DNA of 64,000 nt from Fluviispira sanaruensis (GTDB lineage: Bacteria > Bdellovibrionota_B > Oligoflexia > Silvanigrellales > Silvanigrellaceae), in the NCBI RefSeq assembly GCF_004295685.1, contig NZ_AP019368.1, forward strand, positions 3,115,501-3,179,500, read 5' to 3'. This document shows, in pieces, positions 17,250 to 25,343 of this stretch. How positions within the stretch are numbered: position 1 is the stretch's first letter; the number at the start of each line of letters is the position of its first letter. Under the pieces are notes generated by a model. The model saw nothing but the letters and a program-made list of their open reading frames with translations. It made no database searches and had not been told where the DNA came from. The position numbers and the translations under genes were made by a program.

Positions 17250-17824
17250 TATCAATCAAATATTTTTGTCAAAATAAGCTTTTCAAATATAAAAAAATTC
17301 TTTTTTGAACTAATTTTTTGTTGAACTTTTGATATTATAAGAATCTTTATTAATTGAAATTGAACTGTCAAAAATTGTTTTGTATTCAGCTCTACAAACC
17401 ATTTATCCACTACTTCGTGCAGATAGATATTAGCAAGAAGTGGTGATAACTAAAAACCTCCTGACGTCGATTTTTTGAAGAAGGGGATTCCCTAGATACA
17501 AAAGAAAAACGAGCTGGAATTTTTCATAAATATATATTCAGATATTCAAATGTTTTTAAATCATTTAAAATAGAGGCAAAAGAGAATTAATAAAAAATTT
17601 ACCCAACAAATAAAATCATCATCTTCATTATTAATGTTTACCATAAACGTTAAAACATTTATTTAAATGTAGAAATTTATTTTACAATTTCCCTTATTTG
17701 CATTATACTTAATTTTGTTCTTATGCGCTAAGACACCTTGAAATAAATCTTATCTGCGATTTATTTTTTACGCTATCAAAGAGAAAATTTCGATTAAATA
17801 AATGAATAAAAAAAGGAGTTAAGA
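17250..17824. other. AT-rich intergenic region after serC
   Basis: There are 575 bases without a supported gene, RNA or repeat. No clear terminator follows serC; a promoter for the next secreted protein is expected near the right end, where AAAGGAG precedes the start codon. Confidence 0.4.
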
Positions 17825-18295
17825 ATGATAATAAAATATTCATTTTGCTTTTTAGCATTAGCTATTTCATGTTATAGTTATGCATATTCAGCTAAAAGTT
17901 GCCCAGAAATTATTCAATTAAAAAACTATAATAATAGAGTCTTTTCAACAGAAAGTGGAGAATGGTTTGGAGTCGCAAATAATTCCGCTCTCAATGTAAG
18001 AATAGAAAAATTTGATTCCGCTATATTTCGTCCTTCCGCTGTAATAAGAGTCTTAAATACGAATGCTACAGTTCCGATAGGTGAAAACTTTAAATGCTCA
18101 TATATACTTTCAGATAATAATCTCTTAGATGTATATTACGAAAGTAATCAAACTAAATACAGAAAACTCTTAAATATTCAAAGTTGGCAGTCTACAGAAC
18201 TTTTTGGTACGACTTATTACGAATGCAAATCCACTCCCCATCAATGTCAATTTGTTGATATTGATACACCTGTTGTAAAATCAAGTTTTAACTAA
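17825..18295 (+). CDS. small secreted protein, unknown
   Basis: This 156-residue protein has a signal peptide (hydrophobic FCFLALAISCYSYAYSA) and a mature part with four cysteines (KSCPE, FKCSY, YECKS and HQCQF) that could form two disulfides. It is rich in Asn, Ser and Tyr with alternating hydrophobic residues, suggesting a small beta domain in the periplasm or outside the cell. AAAAGGAG precedes the ATG. It has no operon partner. No family is recognised, and it does not share the QPAD motif of the three secreted proteins at 20.4-22 kb. Confidence 0.7.
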   Translation: MIIKYSFCFLALAISCYSYAYSAKSCPEIIQLKNYNNRVFSTESGEWFGVANNSALNVRIEKFDSAIFRPSAVIRVLNTNATVPIGENFKCSYILSDNNLLDVYYESNQTKYRKLLNIQSWQSTELFGTTYYECKSTPHQCQFVDIDTPVVKSSFN

Positions 18296-18456
18296 ACTAA
18301 CTTTTATTTATTCCACTGAGGGGAGGAGGGGGAGGGATAGACATTTTTAAAAGCTTTGCCAGCCCCAGAAATTAACGTAGGAGAAGAAAATTTTATATAA
18401 ATTTCAGATTTATTGAAAACATCACAGGAAAAAATAGTTGCATGGGAATGTACCTG

Positions 18457-18891
18457 TTATTTTTTTATCAAGATTTTTTCAAGTTGTTTTTTATTTAAAA
18501 TGATATCTGCTAATGTTTTTTTCTTCAAAGTATTGATAAAACTCTGCGTAGCTTCTGCTATATGAGGTTTTAATAAACAAACACTTTGAATAACACAGCA
18601 CTTCTTGCCCGGATCAAAACACTCGACAACATAAAAGTGATTTTCAATCTTTTCTATGATCTCGCCAATATTTATTTTTTCTGGCAATTGAGCAAGTAAT
18701 ATACCCCCACCGCGTCCCCGCTGTGTGTTTATATAAGCAAGCTCTCCCAATTTATGAACAATACGAGTCAAATGATGAGCTGATATTTGATAAGCTTCAG
18801 CAATTTCATCTATTGTACTCAGCTCATCTTTTTTTAGTGCTAAATAAATCAAAACTCTTAAAGTATAATCACTCTGTAGCGTAAGTTGCAA
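18457..18891 (-). CDS. nsrR: Rrf2-family regulator, NsrR-like (nitric oxide sensor)
   Basis: Rrf2 proteins bind DNA through a winged helix and many hold an iron-sulfur cluster. The 144-residue protein opens with MQLTLQSDYTLRVLIYLAL, has the RGRGGGILLA wing, and three cysteine positions (Cys91, Cys98 or 99, Cys105 in ECFDPGKKCCVIQSVC) spaced nearly as in NsrR (91, 96, 102 in E. coli). The start is TTG 18891 behind AGGAGAG; the longer frame from 18915 places the ribosome-binding site inside the gene. It follows the reductase and haemoglobin genes, and a perfect NsrR-type palindrome lies upstream of them, so it probably represses its own operon until NO destroys the cluster. Confidence 0.87.
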   Translation of the reverse strand: MQLTLQSDYTLRVLIYLALKKDELSTIDEIAEAYQISAHHLTRIVHKLGELAYINTQRGRGGGILLAQLPEKINIGEIIEKIENHFYVVECFDPGKKCCVIQSVCLLKPHIAEATQSFINTLKKKTLADIILNKKQLEKILIKK

Positions 18892-18962
18892 AATCTCTCC
18901 TAAAAAACGATACAAGCAAGTTATTTTCTTGCCCCATACGGAGAAGACCGTCTTGCTTAATT

Positions 18963-19928
18963 TTAGCTCGAAACAACAAATATATCAGAATGAATGTTTG
19001 CACCATCCGCACCGGATAAAAAAACAAGTTCTTGAGTTTTTTTAACGAAATCGTCCCCTCCACATATATAAACTTCCCAATTTGTTAAATCTGAAAAATG
19101 CTCTTCAACATAAGAGTGAATATCTTTTGTTCTCTCTGGATTATCTGCATCTTGTAAAATACAAGTATGCACTTTAAAATTCTTATTATTTAAGCTTAAA
19201 TCGATCAATAAAGGATTTGCATACAATGACTGTATATTCAATCCACCTTGCACAATATGAATTTCGGACAAATGATTTTCAGACAGTGCATGACGAGCAA
19301 TTCCAATTAATGGCGCAAGCCCCGTTCCAACACCGATCAGAAGCAATTTTCTTACTCTAGCTTCTTTAGAATAAAAGCACTGACCAAGTGCTTCAGAGAT
19401 AAAAAGGGTGTCACCAATTTGAATTTCATTATAAAGCCAACTCGTTAATTTGCCGTTCTCATAATATTTAATATGCAACTCTATTTCACATTTTTCACTT
19501 TGTAAGCTTGCAATAGAATAGCAACGTATTTCACCAGAGGGCTTTTTTATATTAACATACTGACCAGGAAAAAATTGATAATTAAGCGGATGTTTTATTT
19601 TTAAAATAATAACCCCAGCAGCTAAAATTATTTTTTCTTGAACAATACATGCATACTTTTTTTTGCTTTCATTGCACTTTTTTATAAAAATATCCTGAGT
19701 AGGCTTAGACAAACAGGGAAGAAAATGTGATTGCATTTTCTCAGCCTCTGAAAGGCCGAATTGACTCTTTAACGGAATGTTTCCGTGCTCAATTGCCATT
19801 GTACAGCTTTGACAAAGTCCACTTTTACAAAAATAAGAAATGCTTTCATTATTTTCCAACAAACAATCCAGAACCGTTTGTTGTTCCTTAAGTTGATAAT
19901 TTTTCCCGTTATAATTGATTGCAACCAT
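18963..19928 (-). CDS. 2Fe-2S ferredoxin/FAD/NAD(P) oxidoreductase
   Basis: This 321-residue reductase combines an N-terminal plant-type ferredoxin domain (Cys34, Cys39, Cys42 in CKSGLCQSC and Cys72) with a ferredoxin-NADP-reductase module: FAD-binding RCYSIAS, and NAD-binding GVGTGLAPLIG followed by a C-terminal YICGGDDFV. The arrangement is that of CDP-deoxyglucose reductase and phenol-hydroxylase reductases. ATG 19928 is preceded by AAAAGGGA; the haemoglobin stop is 15 bases upstream. Lying between a truncated haemoglobin and an NsrR-like regulator, it most likely re-reduces the haem iron after NO oxidation, replacing the reductase half of flavohaemoglobin. That pairing is inferred. Confidence 0.87.
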   Translation of the reverse strand: MVAINYNGKNYQLKEQQTVLDCLLENNESISYFCKSGLCQSCTMAIEHGNIPLKSQFGLSEAEKMQSHFLPCLSKPTQDIFIKKCNESKKKYACIVQEKIILAAGVIILKIKHPLNYQFFPGQYVNIKKPSGEIRCYSIASLQSEKCEIELHIKYYENGKLTSWLYNEIQIGDTLFISEALGQCFYSKEARVRKLLLIGVGTGLAPLIGIARHALSENHLSEIHIVQGGLNIQSLYANPLLIDLSLNNKNFKVHTCILQDADNPERTKDIHSYVEEHFSDLTNWEVYICGGDDFVKKTQELVFLSGADGANIHSDIFVVSS

Positions 19929-19942
19929 AAAGTCCCTTTTCA

Positions 19943-20308
19943 TTATTTTCCGAGTACAAGATCTCTTGCTGCTTCCGCTTTAGCGCTAAGTGCATTGGCA
20001 ATTTCATCTGGTATGGAAAGATCAACAAAAGTACTTTGCAAATGAGCTAGCACAGCATCAAAATGTGAGTCATTTAATCCACGAGCAACAAGATGAGCAT
20101 GCCCACTTTTTAAATCTTTTCCTGTATAATTATTAGGCCCATCAAATAGCAAAGTAAAAAAAGCTTTTTGTTTCTGCATTTGCTTAGTCATGTCTATATC
20201 ATTAAAAAAATGCTTGATATTTTGATCTTTTAAAACTTTACGGTAAAAAACATTGACAGCTTTTTCCATTGCTTTGTCACCGCCCACTAGTTCATAAAAA
20301 CTGCTCAT
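19943..20308 (-). CDS. group 1 truncated haemoglobin
   Basis: The 121-residue protein has the group 1 (trHbN) pattern: YELVGGDKAMEKAVNVFYRK at the N-terminus, the YTGKDL turn, and the GHAHLVARGLNDSHFDAV segment, with His70 as the likely proximal haem ligand. Such proteins can convert NO and oxygen to nitrate when supplied with electrons. The start is ATG 20308 behind GGAGA, which gives the usual length; the frame extends to 20338 without a ribosome-binding site. It is the first gene of the operon with the 2Fe-2S reductase and the NsrR-like regulator. Confidence 0.92.
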   Translation of the reverse strand: MSSFYELVGGDKAMEKAVNVFYRKVLKDQNIKHFFNDIDMTKQMQKQKAFFTLLFDGPNNYTGKDLKSGHAHLVARGLNDSHFDAVLAHLQSTFVDLSIPDEIANALSAKAEAARDLVLGK

Positions 20309-20361
20309 TTCATTCTCCGACATGAATAAATTGCTCAAAGCGAAATCTTTAGAAACTCTTT

Positions 20362-20392
20362 TCTAAAGATGTATTTTAAATACATCTTTAGA
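20362..20392. promoter_or_regulatory. NsrR-type operator upstream of the haemoglobin operon
   Basis: A perfect 31-base palindrome has the core AAGATGTATTT, a central T, and its mirror. This matches the known 11-1-11 NsrR consensus built on AAGATGCATTT. It overlaps the -10 element of the predicted promoter, as expected for repression. Confidence 0.85.
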
Positions 20393-20405
20393 CTTATTAG
20401 TGCAA
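20377..20405 (-). promoter_or_regulatory. predicted promoter of the haemoglobin-reductase-nsrR operon
   Basis: On the minus strand TTGCAC (20405-20400) and TATTTA (20382-20377) are 17 bases apart. The -10 lies inside the palindrome, leaving a leader of about 60 bases. Confidence 0.5.
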
Positions 20406-20463
20406 CTCAATCTAGAAAATATTATTTAATTCTTTTTTTGCAATATTTTAACACAATTTATTG

Positions 20464-20856
20464 CTAATGACTATTCGCCAATTCAAAGCCGTACCAGTCC
20501 GAAAAAGAGGAATCAGCGGGCTGCATAAACTCATCTTTATTACAATATTTTTTAGTTCTATAATATTCACTGTAAGACGTTACAAAAACAAAAGTATTTC
20601 GATTAAAATCAAATAAATACTTATAATTTGCATGATCACTTCTGAGTGAAGAAGCTAGGTCATTTTCAAGGACTTTTTCCCAATAACCTTTAATTGTTAC
20701 ATATTCATTCTTTTCATCAACTGCCCATCGCCAATATATATTATTATTTTTGTTAGCACAAAAAACATATGTGCTCGATATTGGTTGTTTCGCAATTAAA
20801 GTAGTTGAGGAGAAACACAACAATACTGAAAAAAACGATATCTTGAATCGTACCAT
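20464..20856 (-). CDS. small secreted protein, QPAD paralogue family (copy 1)
   Basis: This 130-residue protein has a signal peptide (hydrophobic stretch ending near LIAKQ) and a mature domain sharing a pattern with the genes at 20897 and 21580: TYVFCA, then YWRWAVDEKNEYV, KGYWEKV, NTFVFVTS, KYCNKDEF and QPADSSFSDWYGF. The two shared cysteines probably form a disulfide. The family is unknown to me; aromatic conservation (W, Y, F) suggests a small beta-rich domain that could bind a ligand outside the cell. It is most similar to the divergent third copy (WRWAVD..N..YVT..GYW). Confidence 0.75.
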   Translation of the reverse strand: MVRFKISFFSVLLCFSSTTLIAKQPISSTYVFCANKNNNIYWRWAVDEKNEYVTIKGYWEKVLENDLASSLRSDHANYKYLFDFNRNTFVFVTSYSEYYRTKKYCNKDEFMQPADSSFSDWYGFELANSH

Positions 20857-20896
20857 CTTATTTTCCTTTTTTTAATAAAAAGTATTGTTCTCACGC

Positions 20897-21271
20897 TTAA
20901 TTATTTGATAAAAAAGTTACGATGCCTTTGACAAAAGTATCATCATCTATCGCAAAAAGGCTCCACCGTTGCAGACTCGAATCTGCAGGTTGCGCATAGA
21001 TATAATTTGTTCCGAACTCATTAGTGCATTTATCTCTTAACGCTTTAACTTCATCAAGTCCGTTTGTTATTACAAAGTAATTAAAATACATTCCTCGCCT
21101 AATAGAAGCCGTGTCCCAATAGCCAGAGACTTTTATAGTTCCCCCAGATAACCAGTACCATTTTCCATTTTCATCCGCACAATAGACATAAGTTTCAACA
21201 GCATAAGTTTTGTTTTCAAAAAAAAATAACGACGAAAATAATATAGCTAAAAATATATTTTTCATATTCAA
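20897..21271 (-). CDS. small secreted protein, QPAD paralogue family (copy 2)
   Basis: A 124-residue protein with a signal peptide (LAILFSSLFFFENKTYA) and the same order of motifs as its neighbours: TYVYCADENGKWYW, KVSGYWDT, YFVIT, RDKCTNEFG and QPADSSLQRWSLF. It is the most divergent of the three copies, lacking the WAVD residues, and has a C-terminal extension. It lies 40 bases upstream of copy 1 on the same strand, so both may be one transcript; it is divergent from copy 3. No function is known. Confidence 0.72.
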   Translation of the reverse strand: MNMKNIFLAILFSSLFFFENKTYAVETYVYCADENGKWYWLSGGTIKVSGYWDTASIRRGMYFNYFVITNGLDEVKALRDKCTNEFGTNYIYAQPADSSLQRWSLFAIDDDTFVKGIVTFLSNN

Positions 21272-21579
21272 CCCAAGTTATAATTATAAAAATTAGTTAG
21301 AATATAAATAAGTAACTATAAAAATAAAATTAGAAAACTAGAGTGATAGATAATATTTTTTTGCTTAAAAATCAATAGCTAAATGCAATTATTCTAAAAA
21401 TATTTTTATTCTACTTATAAAATATAAAATGGATTTTTGATTTATATTATATAAATATTACATCCCAATGCTTAAGCATATCATAACCAATATTTGATTT
21501 AAGTAATAATTTTATATAAGTTATAAAAGGATATTTTTAATAATTTAAATATCTCTAATTACTTGAAAGGAATTTTTTT
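21272..21579. other. AT-rich region between divergent paralogues
   Basis: This 308-base spacer must contain promoters for copies 2 and 3 of the secreted family. It is almost all A and T; no palindrome or shared operator was visible. TTGAAAGGAATT provides the ribosome-binding site for copy 3. Confidence 0.4.
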
Positions 21580-21948
21580 ATGCTAAAAAAAGTATTTATT
21601 ATATTTTCTTCGATATTAGCAATCCCTGCATTTTCCAGAGAGCCTAAAATTCCAAAAACGACTACTTTTGTTTTTTGTTCTCCTATTCTCGCTCGCTCTA
21701 ACTGGAGGTGGGCAGTAGATACAAATAATAATTATGTAACAGCAACAGGTTATTGGAAATTAGTCAAAAGCGAAGAAGAGATAATATATGGCACTAAATT
21801 TGATCCATATACTTTTGTTTTTGTTATAAATTCAAATGAATATAAAAGACTAATTCACTTTTGTAAAGAAGATGAGTTTATTCAACCTGCTGATAAATCC
21901 ACCTCCTCATGGTATGCATTCTCAGTAGAGGCCAGTTCAAAGAAATAA
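21580..21948 (+). CDS. small secreted protein, QPAD paralogue family (copy 3)
   Basis: A 122-residue protein with a signal peptide (VFIIFSSILAIPAFS) and the family motifs TFVFCSP, NWRWAVDTNNNYV, TGYWKLV, YTFVFVINSNEY, HFCKEDEF and QPADKSTSSWYAF. Identity to copy 1 is obvious by eye across the whole mature part, so the locus arose by duplication with inversion. GAAAGGAA precedes the ATG. Unknown function; being secreted and multi-copy, the proteins could be surface or predation-related factors, but that is speculation. Confidence 0.75.
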   Translation: MLKKVFIIFSSILAIPAFSREPKIPKTTTFVFCSPILARSNWRWAVDTNNNYVTATGYWKLVKSEEEIIYGTKFDPYTFVFVINSNEYKRLIHFCKEDEFIQPADKSTSSWYAFSVEASSKK

Positions 21949-22065
21949 GCTCTAAATCAGTTGCAAAATAACCGCAAGGTTAATCATCCAAAAAACTTTT
22001 GCGATTGATTTATTTCTTTCTTTTTGATCTTTATTTTTAGTGGAATTTTAATTGCAGTATTATAA

Positions 22066-22239
22066 ATAGAGATAGTTATTATACTCACATTCATAGCATT
22101 TTGTCTTCACTCTATTTGCATTCTATTGATTAAATATAAAAGTGAAAAACAGAATGAAAATAAATTTTCTGTGAAAAAAATTTTCCAAATTATTGCAGAT
22201 GGTTTCATATACACGACAAAAAATAACGAAAATGTTTAG
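22066..22239 (+). pseudogene. possible remnant of a membrane transporter gene
   Basis: The space between the third secreted protein and the ATP-grasp gene holds a stop-free stretch without a start codon. It reads as a hydrophobic helix (IVIILTFIAFCLHSICILLI) followed by a basic linker and IADGFIYTTKNNENV. A second frame continues with another hydrophobic helix (SYGVIFLAGSFLFSL) after a shift, and a helix-like stretch precedes an in-frame stop upstream. The pattern looks like a broken transporter of major-facilitator type. This is weak evidence in AT-rich DNA, where chance hydrophobic frames are common. Confidence 0.2.
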
Positions 22240-22289
22240 CTATGGTGTCATTTTTCTCGCTGGAAGCTTTTTATTTTCATTAAGAAAAA

Positions 22290-23504
22290 TTACTTCACCT
22301 CAACAACAATAGAAGTCGCCGCTGAGTGGGCAGAAATTAAGGCATTTTCAGGGGTATTTCCTGTAGCAATCACTTGAGCAACTTGCCCCATCATATCCTT
22401 TGTTTCTTTAGCGTAGTCACCAATTTTTAAGCCTTGAATCACTTGCAAAACATTTGGGAAAAGTGAGGCTAATTCCATTCCTTTTATACTTTCGATCACA
22501 CCGGGTTTTTGCGAATACACTGTATAACATGCAGCAGCTTGCAAATTTTTACAATCTAAATCAATTTCTTTAGTTTCAAATAAATTTTCTATTAACAGCT
22601 CGTAGACACTTAGGTTTAAGCTATAGGACATTATTTTCCCAAGTTGACCACCGCCCAAACGTGCATTTATTTCAACTAAATAAACATCATCATGCCCCAA
22701 AATATACTCAATATGGCTGTAACCAAATTTATACTCAATTTTATCAAGAATAAATTTAGTATACTCTTCAAGTTTAGTTTGTAAAATATTTTCATAGCGA
22801 CAAGGAAATGCGTAACCAAGCTCGACAAAGTAGGGCTGTGGTCCCATAAGTCTATTTGTAACGCCTAATAAATGATGTTTACCATTGCTTGTAAAACTTT
22901 CAACCGAAACAACTCTACCCAGTATAAATTCTTCTAATAATAAATTTGCAGATGATTCGTTGTTAAAAAATTTATCGAGCATAGAGAGATCTGTTTTGCT
23001 CTGAATGATAATTACGTCTTTACTACCCGAACCTTTTGTCGGTTTTGCCACGAAAGGAAATGTTAAAGACTTGAGTGAAATAAACAATTCTTCTTTAGTA
23101 TTGACATAACAATATTTGGGAGAAGGAATAAATGTTTGCGAAAAAAATTCTCGCATTTTTTCTTTATTACGTGCAATTTTCATAGCTTTACTTGATGTAA
23201 AATTTAATTTAAATTCCTCAGCAACTTCTGCAACAGCTTCGACAAAAGCATCCCTTTGGGTAAACAAAGAGAATTTTTCTTGTTCATGAATCAATTTTAA
23301 ATATTCTTGACGTACAGATGTCTTGTCCCAATTCACTTTAATAATATTAATTCCCTCAGCAATCTCTGCTGGACAATGGCATTCAAACCAAGAGTATTCA
23401 GCTGTTATAAAATGAATTTTGACACCTTTGCTTTTGGCTGCTTTGATAATTTCAAGCCCAGAACCTGTATGCAAAGTTTCAATAAGAACAAGATTTTTTT
23501 TCAT
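22290..23504 (-). CDS. ATP-grasp ligase (carboxylate-amine ligase-like)
   Basis: This 404-residue protein has an N-terminal Rossmann-like domain (LVLIETLHTGSGLEIIKAAKSKG) and an ATP-grasp core: FVAKPTKGSGSKDV (ATP-binding lysine and glycine loop), LLEEFILGRVVSVES and the metal-binding VEINARLGGG. Such enzymes form peptide or amide bonds through an acyl-phosphate; close types join amino acids in dipeptide and siderophore-like pathways. It follows the SbnA-like gene by 27 bases, so the operon product is probably an amino acid joined to another amino or carboxylic acid. The substrates are unknown. Confidence 0.83.
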   Translation of the reverse strand: MKKNLVLIETLHTGSGLEIIKAAKSKGVKIHFITAEYSWFECHCPAEIAEGINIIKVNWDKTSVRQEYLKLIHEQEKFSLFTQRDAFVEAVAEVAEEFKLNFTSSKAMKIARNKEKMREFFSQTFIPSPKYCYVNTKEELFISLKSLTFPFVAKPTKGSGSKDVIIIQSKTDLSMLDKFFNNESSANLLLEEFILGRVVSVESFTSNGKHHLLGVTNRLMGPQPYFVELGYAFPCRYENILQTKLEEYTKFILDKIEYKFGYSHIEYILGHDDVYLVEINARLGGGQLGKIMSYSLNLSVYELLIENLFETKEIDLDCKNLQAAACYTVYSQKPGVIESIKGMELASLFPNVLQVIQGLKIGDYAKETKDMMGQVAQVIATGNTPENALISAHSAATSIVVEVK

Positions 23505-23531
23505 AGCATAACCTATTTATTTAAATATAAT

Positions 23532-24614
23532 TTAAAAATGCGTCATAGTTGTTTCAGGAACGCCCAGTGAGTATATAAGATCATCACGATAATTTTCAAC
23601 GATATTTGGTCTTGCTTGCGGTTCATCAATAGAACTTAGAAGTTTATAAAGTAATTCCATATGAGATTCAAGTGGAATATCATTTTCTTTGAGCCAATCA
23701 TCATTAAATAAAGTGTTTAAATATCTCTCTCCACTGTCACCTAGAATTGCTATTAAAGGTTTTTTATTTTGAATTTTTTGAGAAAGTTTAAGAGCTGAAA
23801 GCACAACAGCACCCGATGATACACCCGCAAGTATTCCTTCATTTCTACATAAAATCCGTGCAGATATATAAGAATCTTCATCACGAATGCGATAGACATA
23901 ATCAATATTATTTACATTCCTAATATTTCTTGGAGTCCAGCTCAATCCGACACCTGGTATTTTATAGGAATGCGGCTCCCCACCAAAAATGGAAGAGCCG
24001 TAAGCATCAACACAAGTTACAAGATATTTTGTAGATTTTTCTGCAAAGAATTCTGCAATTCCTCCTATCTGCCCACCAGTGCTGACAGCCGCAACCACAC
24101 CCGAAATTTCACCTTGAGTTTGTTCAAATATTTCTTTCGCAGTTGTTTCTTTATGCGCGATTGAACTGAGAATATTAAAACATTGGTCAGGTCGATATGA
24201 ATTTTCAATCTTCCGTGCAAGTTCATTGGCGAGCTGAATTCTTGTTTTATGATAAGATCCTGCATCGTCTTTTTTATCAACAACAATAACTTCTGCTCCA
24301 TAGGCTTTTATTAGGCCAACATTGACATCTGTCGCTTTCGGATCGACTAAAATAATAACTTTATAACCACGCGCAGCTCCAATCATAGCTAAGCTGATTC
24401 CAAAATTTCCTGAAGAAGATTCTATAATTGTTCCTCCATGTTTTATAAGATTATTTTTTTCAGCGTAATCAATTATATATTTTGCAGCTCTATCTTTTAT
24501 ACTTCCTGCTGGGTTTGTTTTCTCTAATTTCACTTGTACATTTGTTCCGCAAAATTTATTAATTTTCCCAATATTCACAATAGGTGTATTTCCAGTACAT
24601 TCTAATATATTCAT
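23532..24614 (-). CDS. SbnA-like fold-type II PLP synthase (O-phosphoserine-dependent)
   Basis: The protein has the cysteine-synthase fold: Schiff-base lysine in NPAGSIKDRAAKYII (Lys40), substrate loop ESSSGNFGISLAMIG (65-80) and STGGQIGG. The segments VDPKATDVNVGLIKAYGAEV, DAYGSSIFGGEPHSYKIPG and LGDSGERYL resemble SbnA, which joins O-phospho-L-serine and L-glutamate to N-(2-amino-2-carboxyethyl)-L-glutamate, a precursor of 2,3-diaminopropionate. It lies 11 bases after the SbnI/SerK-like kinase gene, which supports phosphoserine as substrate. No SbnB dehydrogenase is in this window, so the condensation product may be used directly. Ordinary cysteine or cystathionine synthesis remains possible. 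Confidence 0.82.
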   Translation of the reverse strand: MNILECTGNTPIVNIGKINKFCGTNVQVKLEKTNPAGSIKDRAAKYIIDYAEKNNLIKHGGTIIESSSGNFGISLAMIGAARGYKVIILVDPKATDVNVGLIKAYGAEVIVVDKKDDAGSYHKTRIQLANELARKIENSYRPDQCFNILSSIAHKETTAKEIFEQTQGEISGVVAAVSTGGQIGGIAEFFAEKSTKYLVTCVDAYGSSIFGGEPHSYKIPGVGLSWTPRNIRNVNNIDYVYRIRDEDSYISARILCRNEGILAGVSSGAVVLSALKLSQKIQNKKPLIAILGDSGERYLNTLFNDDWLKENDIPLESHMELLYKLLSSIDEPQARPNIVENYRDDLIYSLGVPETTMTHF

Positions 24615-24625
24615 TATAATTTATC

Positions 24626-25033
24626 CTATATAATTAGCATATTTAAGTCTATTTTCACATTATAAAGAGGGATTAAAAATATATGTCGAGTTGTTTTAAC
24701 CGGAAATTTTTTGCCAACACGAACTGTTTCAAAAATACTATTTACATCAAATTTTTCATTTGTATGCCAATTTAAAACGTCAATATATTTTTCCCCATAA
24801 TTCATTAAGTAACACGGTATATTTTTCACCCCCATTCTTTTTGCTACTTCAACTCTGTGGTGCCCATCCATTATTATTTGTGTTTTTTTATCGATTACAA
24901 CAGGAGATCTCCAGAATCCATCTTTCGATATTTTAGAAATTAATAAAATAATAGCATCATAATCAAAGTTTTCATGAGGGATTAATTTCTCGACTTCGAT
25001 GAATTCAAGTGTGACATCTTTAATTTGATGCAT
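24626..25033 (-). CDS. ParB/Srx-fold protein, SbnI/SerK-like (putative free L-serine kinase)
   Basis: This 135-residue protein has the ParB/sulfiredoxin nucleotide-binding fold: LIPHE with Glu21, where SbnI and archaeal SerK have their catalytic glutamate, then IIMDGHHRVEVAKRMGV (DGHHR at 56-60) and PVKTTRH at 111-117. SbnI and SerK phosphorylate free serine to O-phosphoserine. The protein is much shorter than those (about 240-250 residues), ending just after the TRH motif. It is the first gene of an operon with the SbnA-like synthase, exactly the partner expected to use its product. The absence of a DNA-binding half argues against a chromosome-partition ParB. Confidence 0.75.
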   Translation of the reverse strand: MHQIKDVTLEFIEVEKLIPHENFDYDAIILLISKISKDGFWRSPVVIDKKTQIIMDGHHRVEVAKRMGVKNIPCYLMNYGEKYIDVLNWHTNEKFDVNSIFETVRVGKKFPVKTTRHIFLIPLYNVKIDLNMLII

Positions 25034-25343
25034 AATCTTTTTTCCTCTAGTAATTAATATTTTAATATCGGAAAGAGATAATGACGTTCAATCTTGTTAA
25101 TTATAAATAGGAACTCTGGTTTATAATTACTACATGAAAAAAATTAAGTCAAATTATTTTTAAAAATTTACCACCAAAAAACTGTTACTTTATTTAATTG
25201 CAAATTTTTTTCAACTAGAGATAAATAAGATAAGCATAAGTGAAAATATGATTGAATTTATATAAATAATTTAAAGACAGATATTGTTAAATTATAATTT
25301 TATAAAATTATTTTTAAAAATAAAATATATTTAATGAAAAGAC
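25034..25343. other. AT-rich region upstream of the serine-kinase operon
   Basis: The 310 bases hold the promoter of the leftward serine-kinase operon and the end of the ABC ATPase gene. No strong terminator, operator or small gene was seen. Confidence 0.4.

Noticed and set aside
24626-25033. Chromosome-partition ParB
   Set aside because: It has no helix-turn-helix or C-terminal dimer domain and no parA or parS nearby; the operon partners point to SbnI/SerK.
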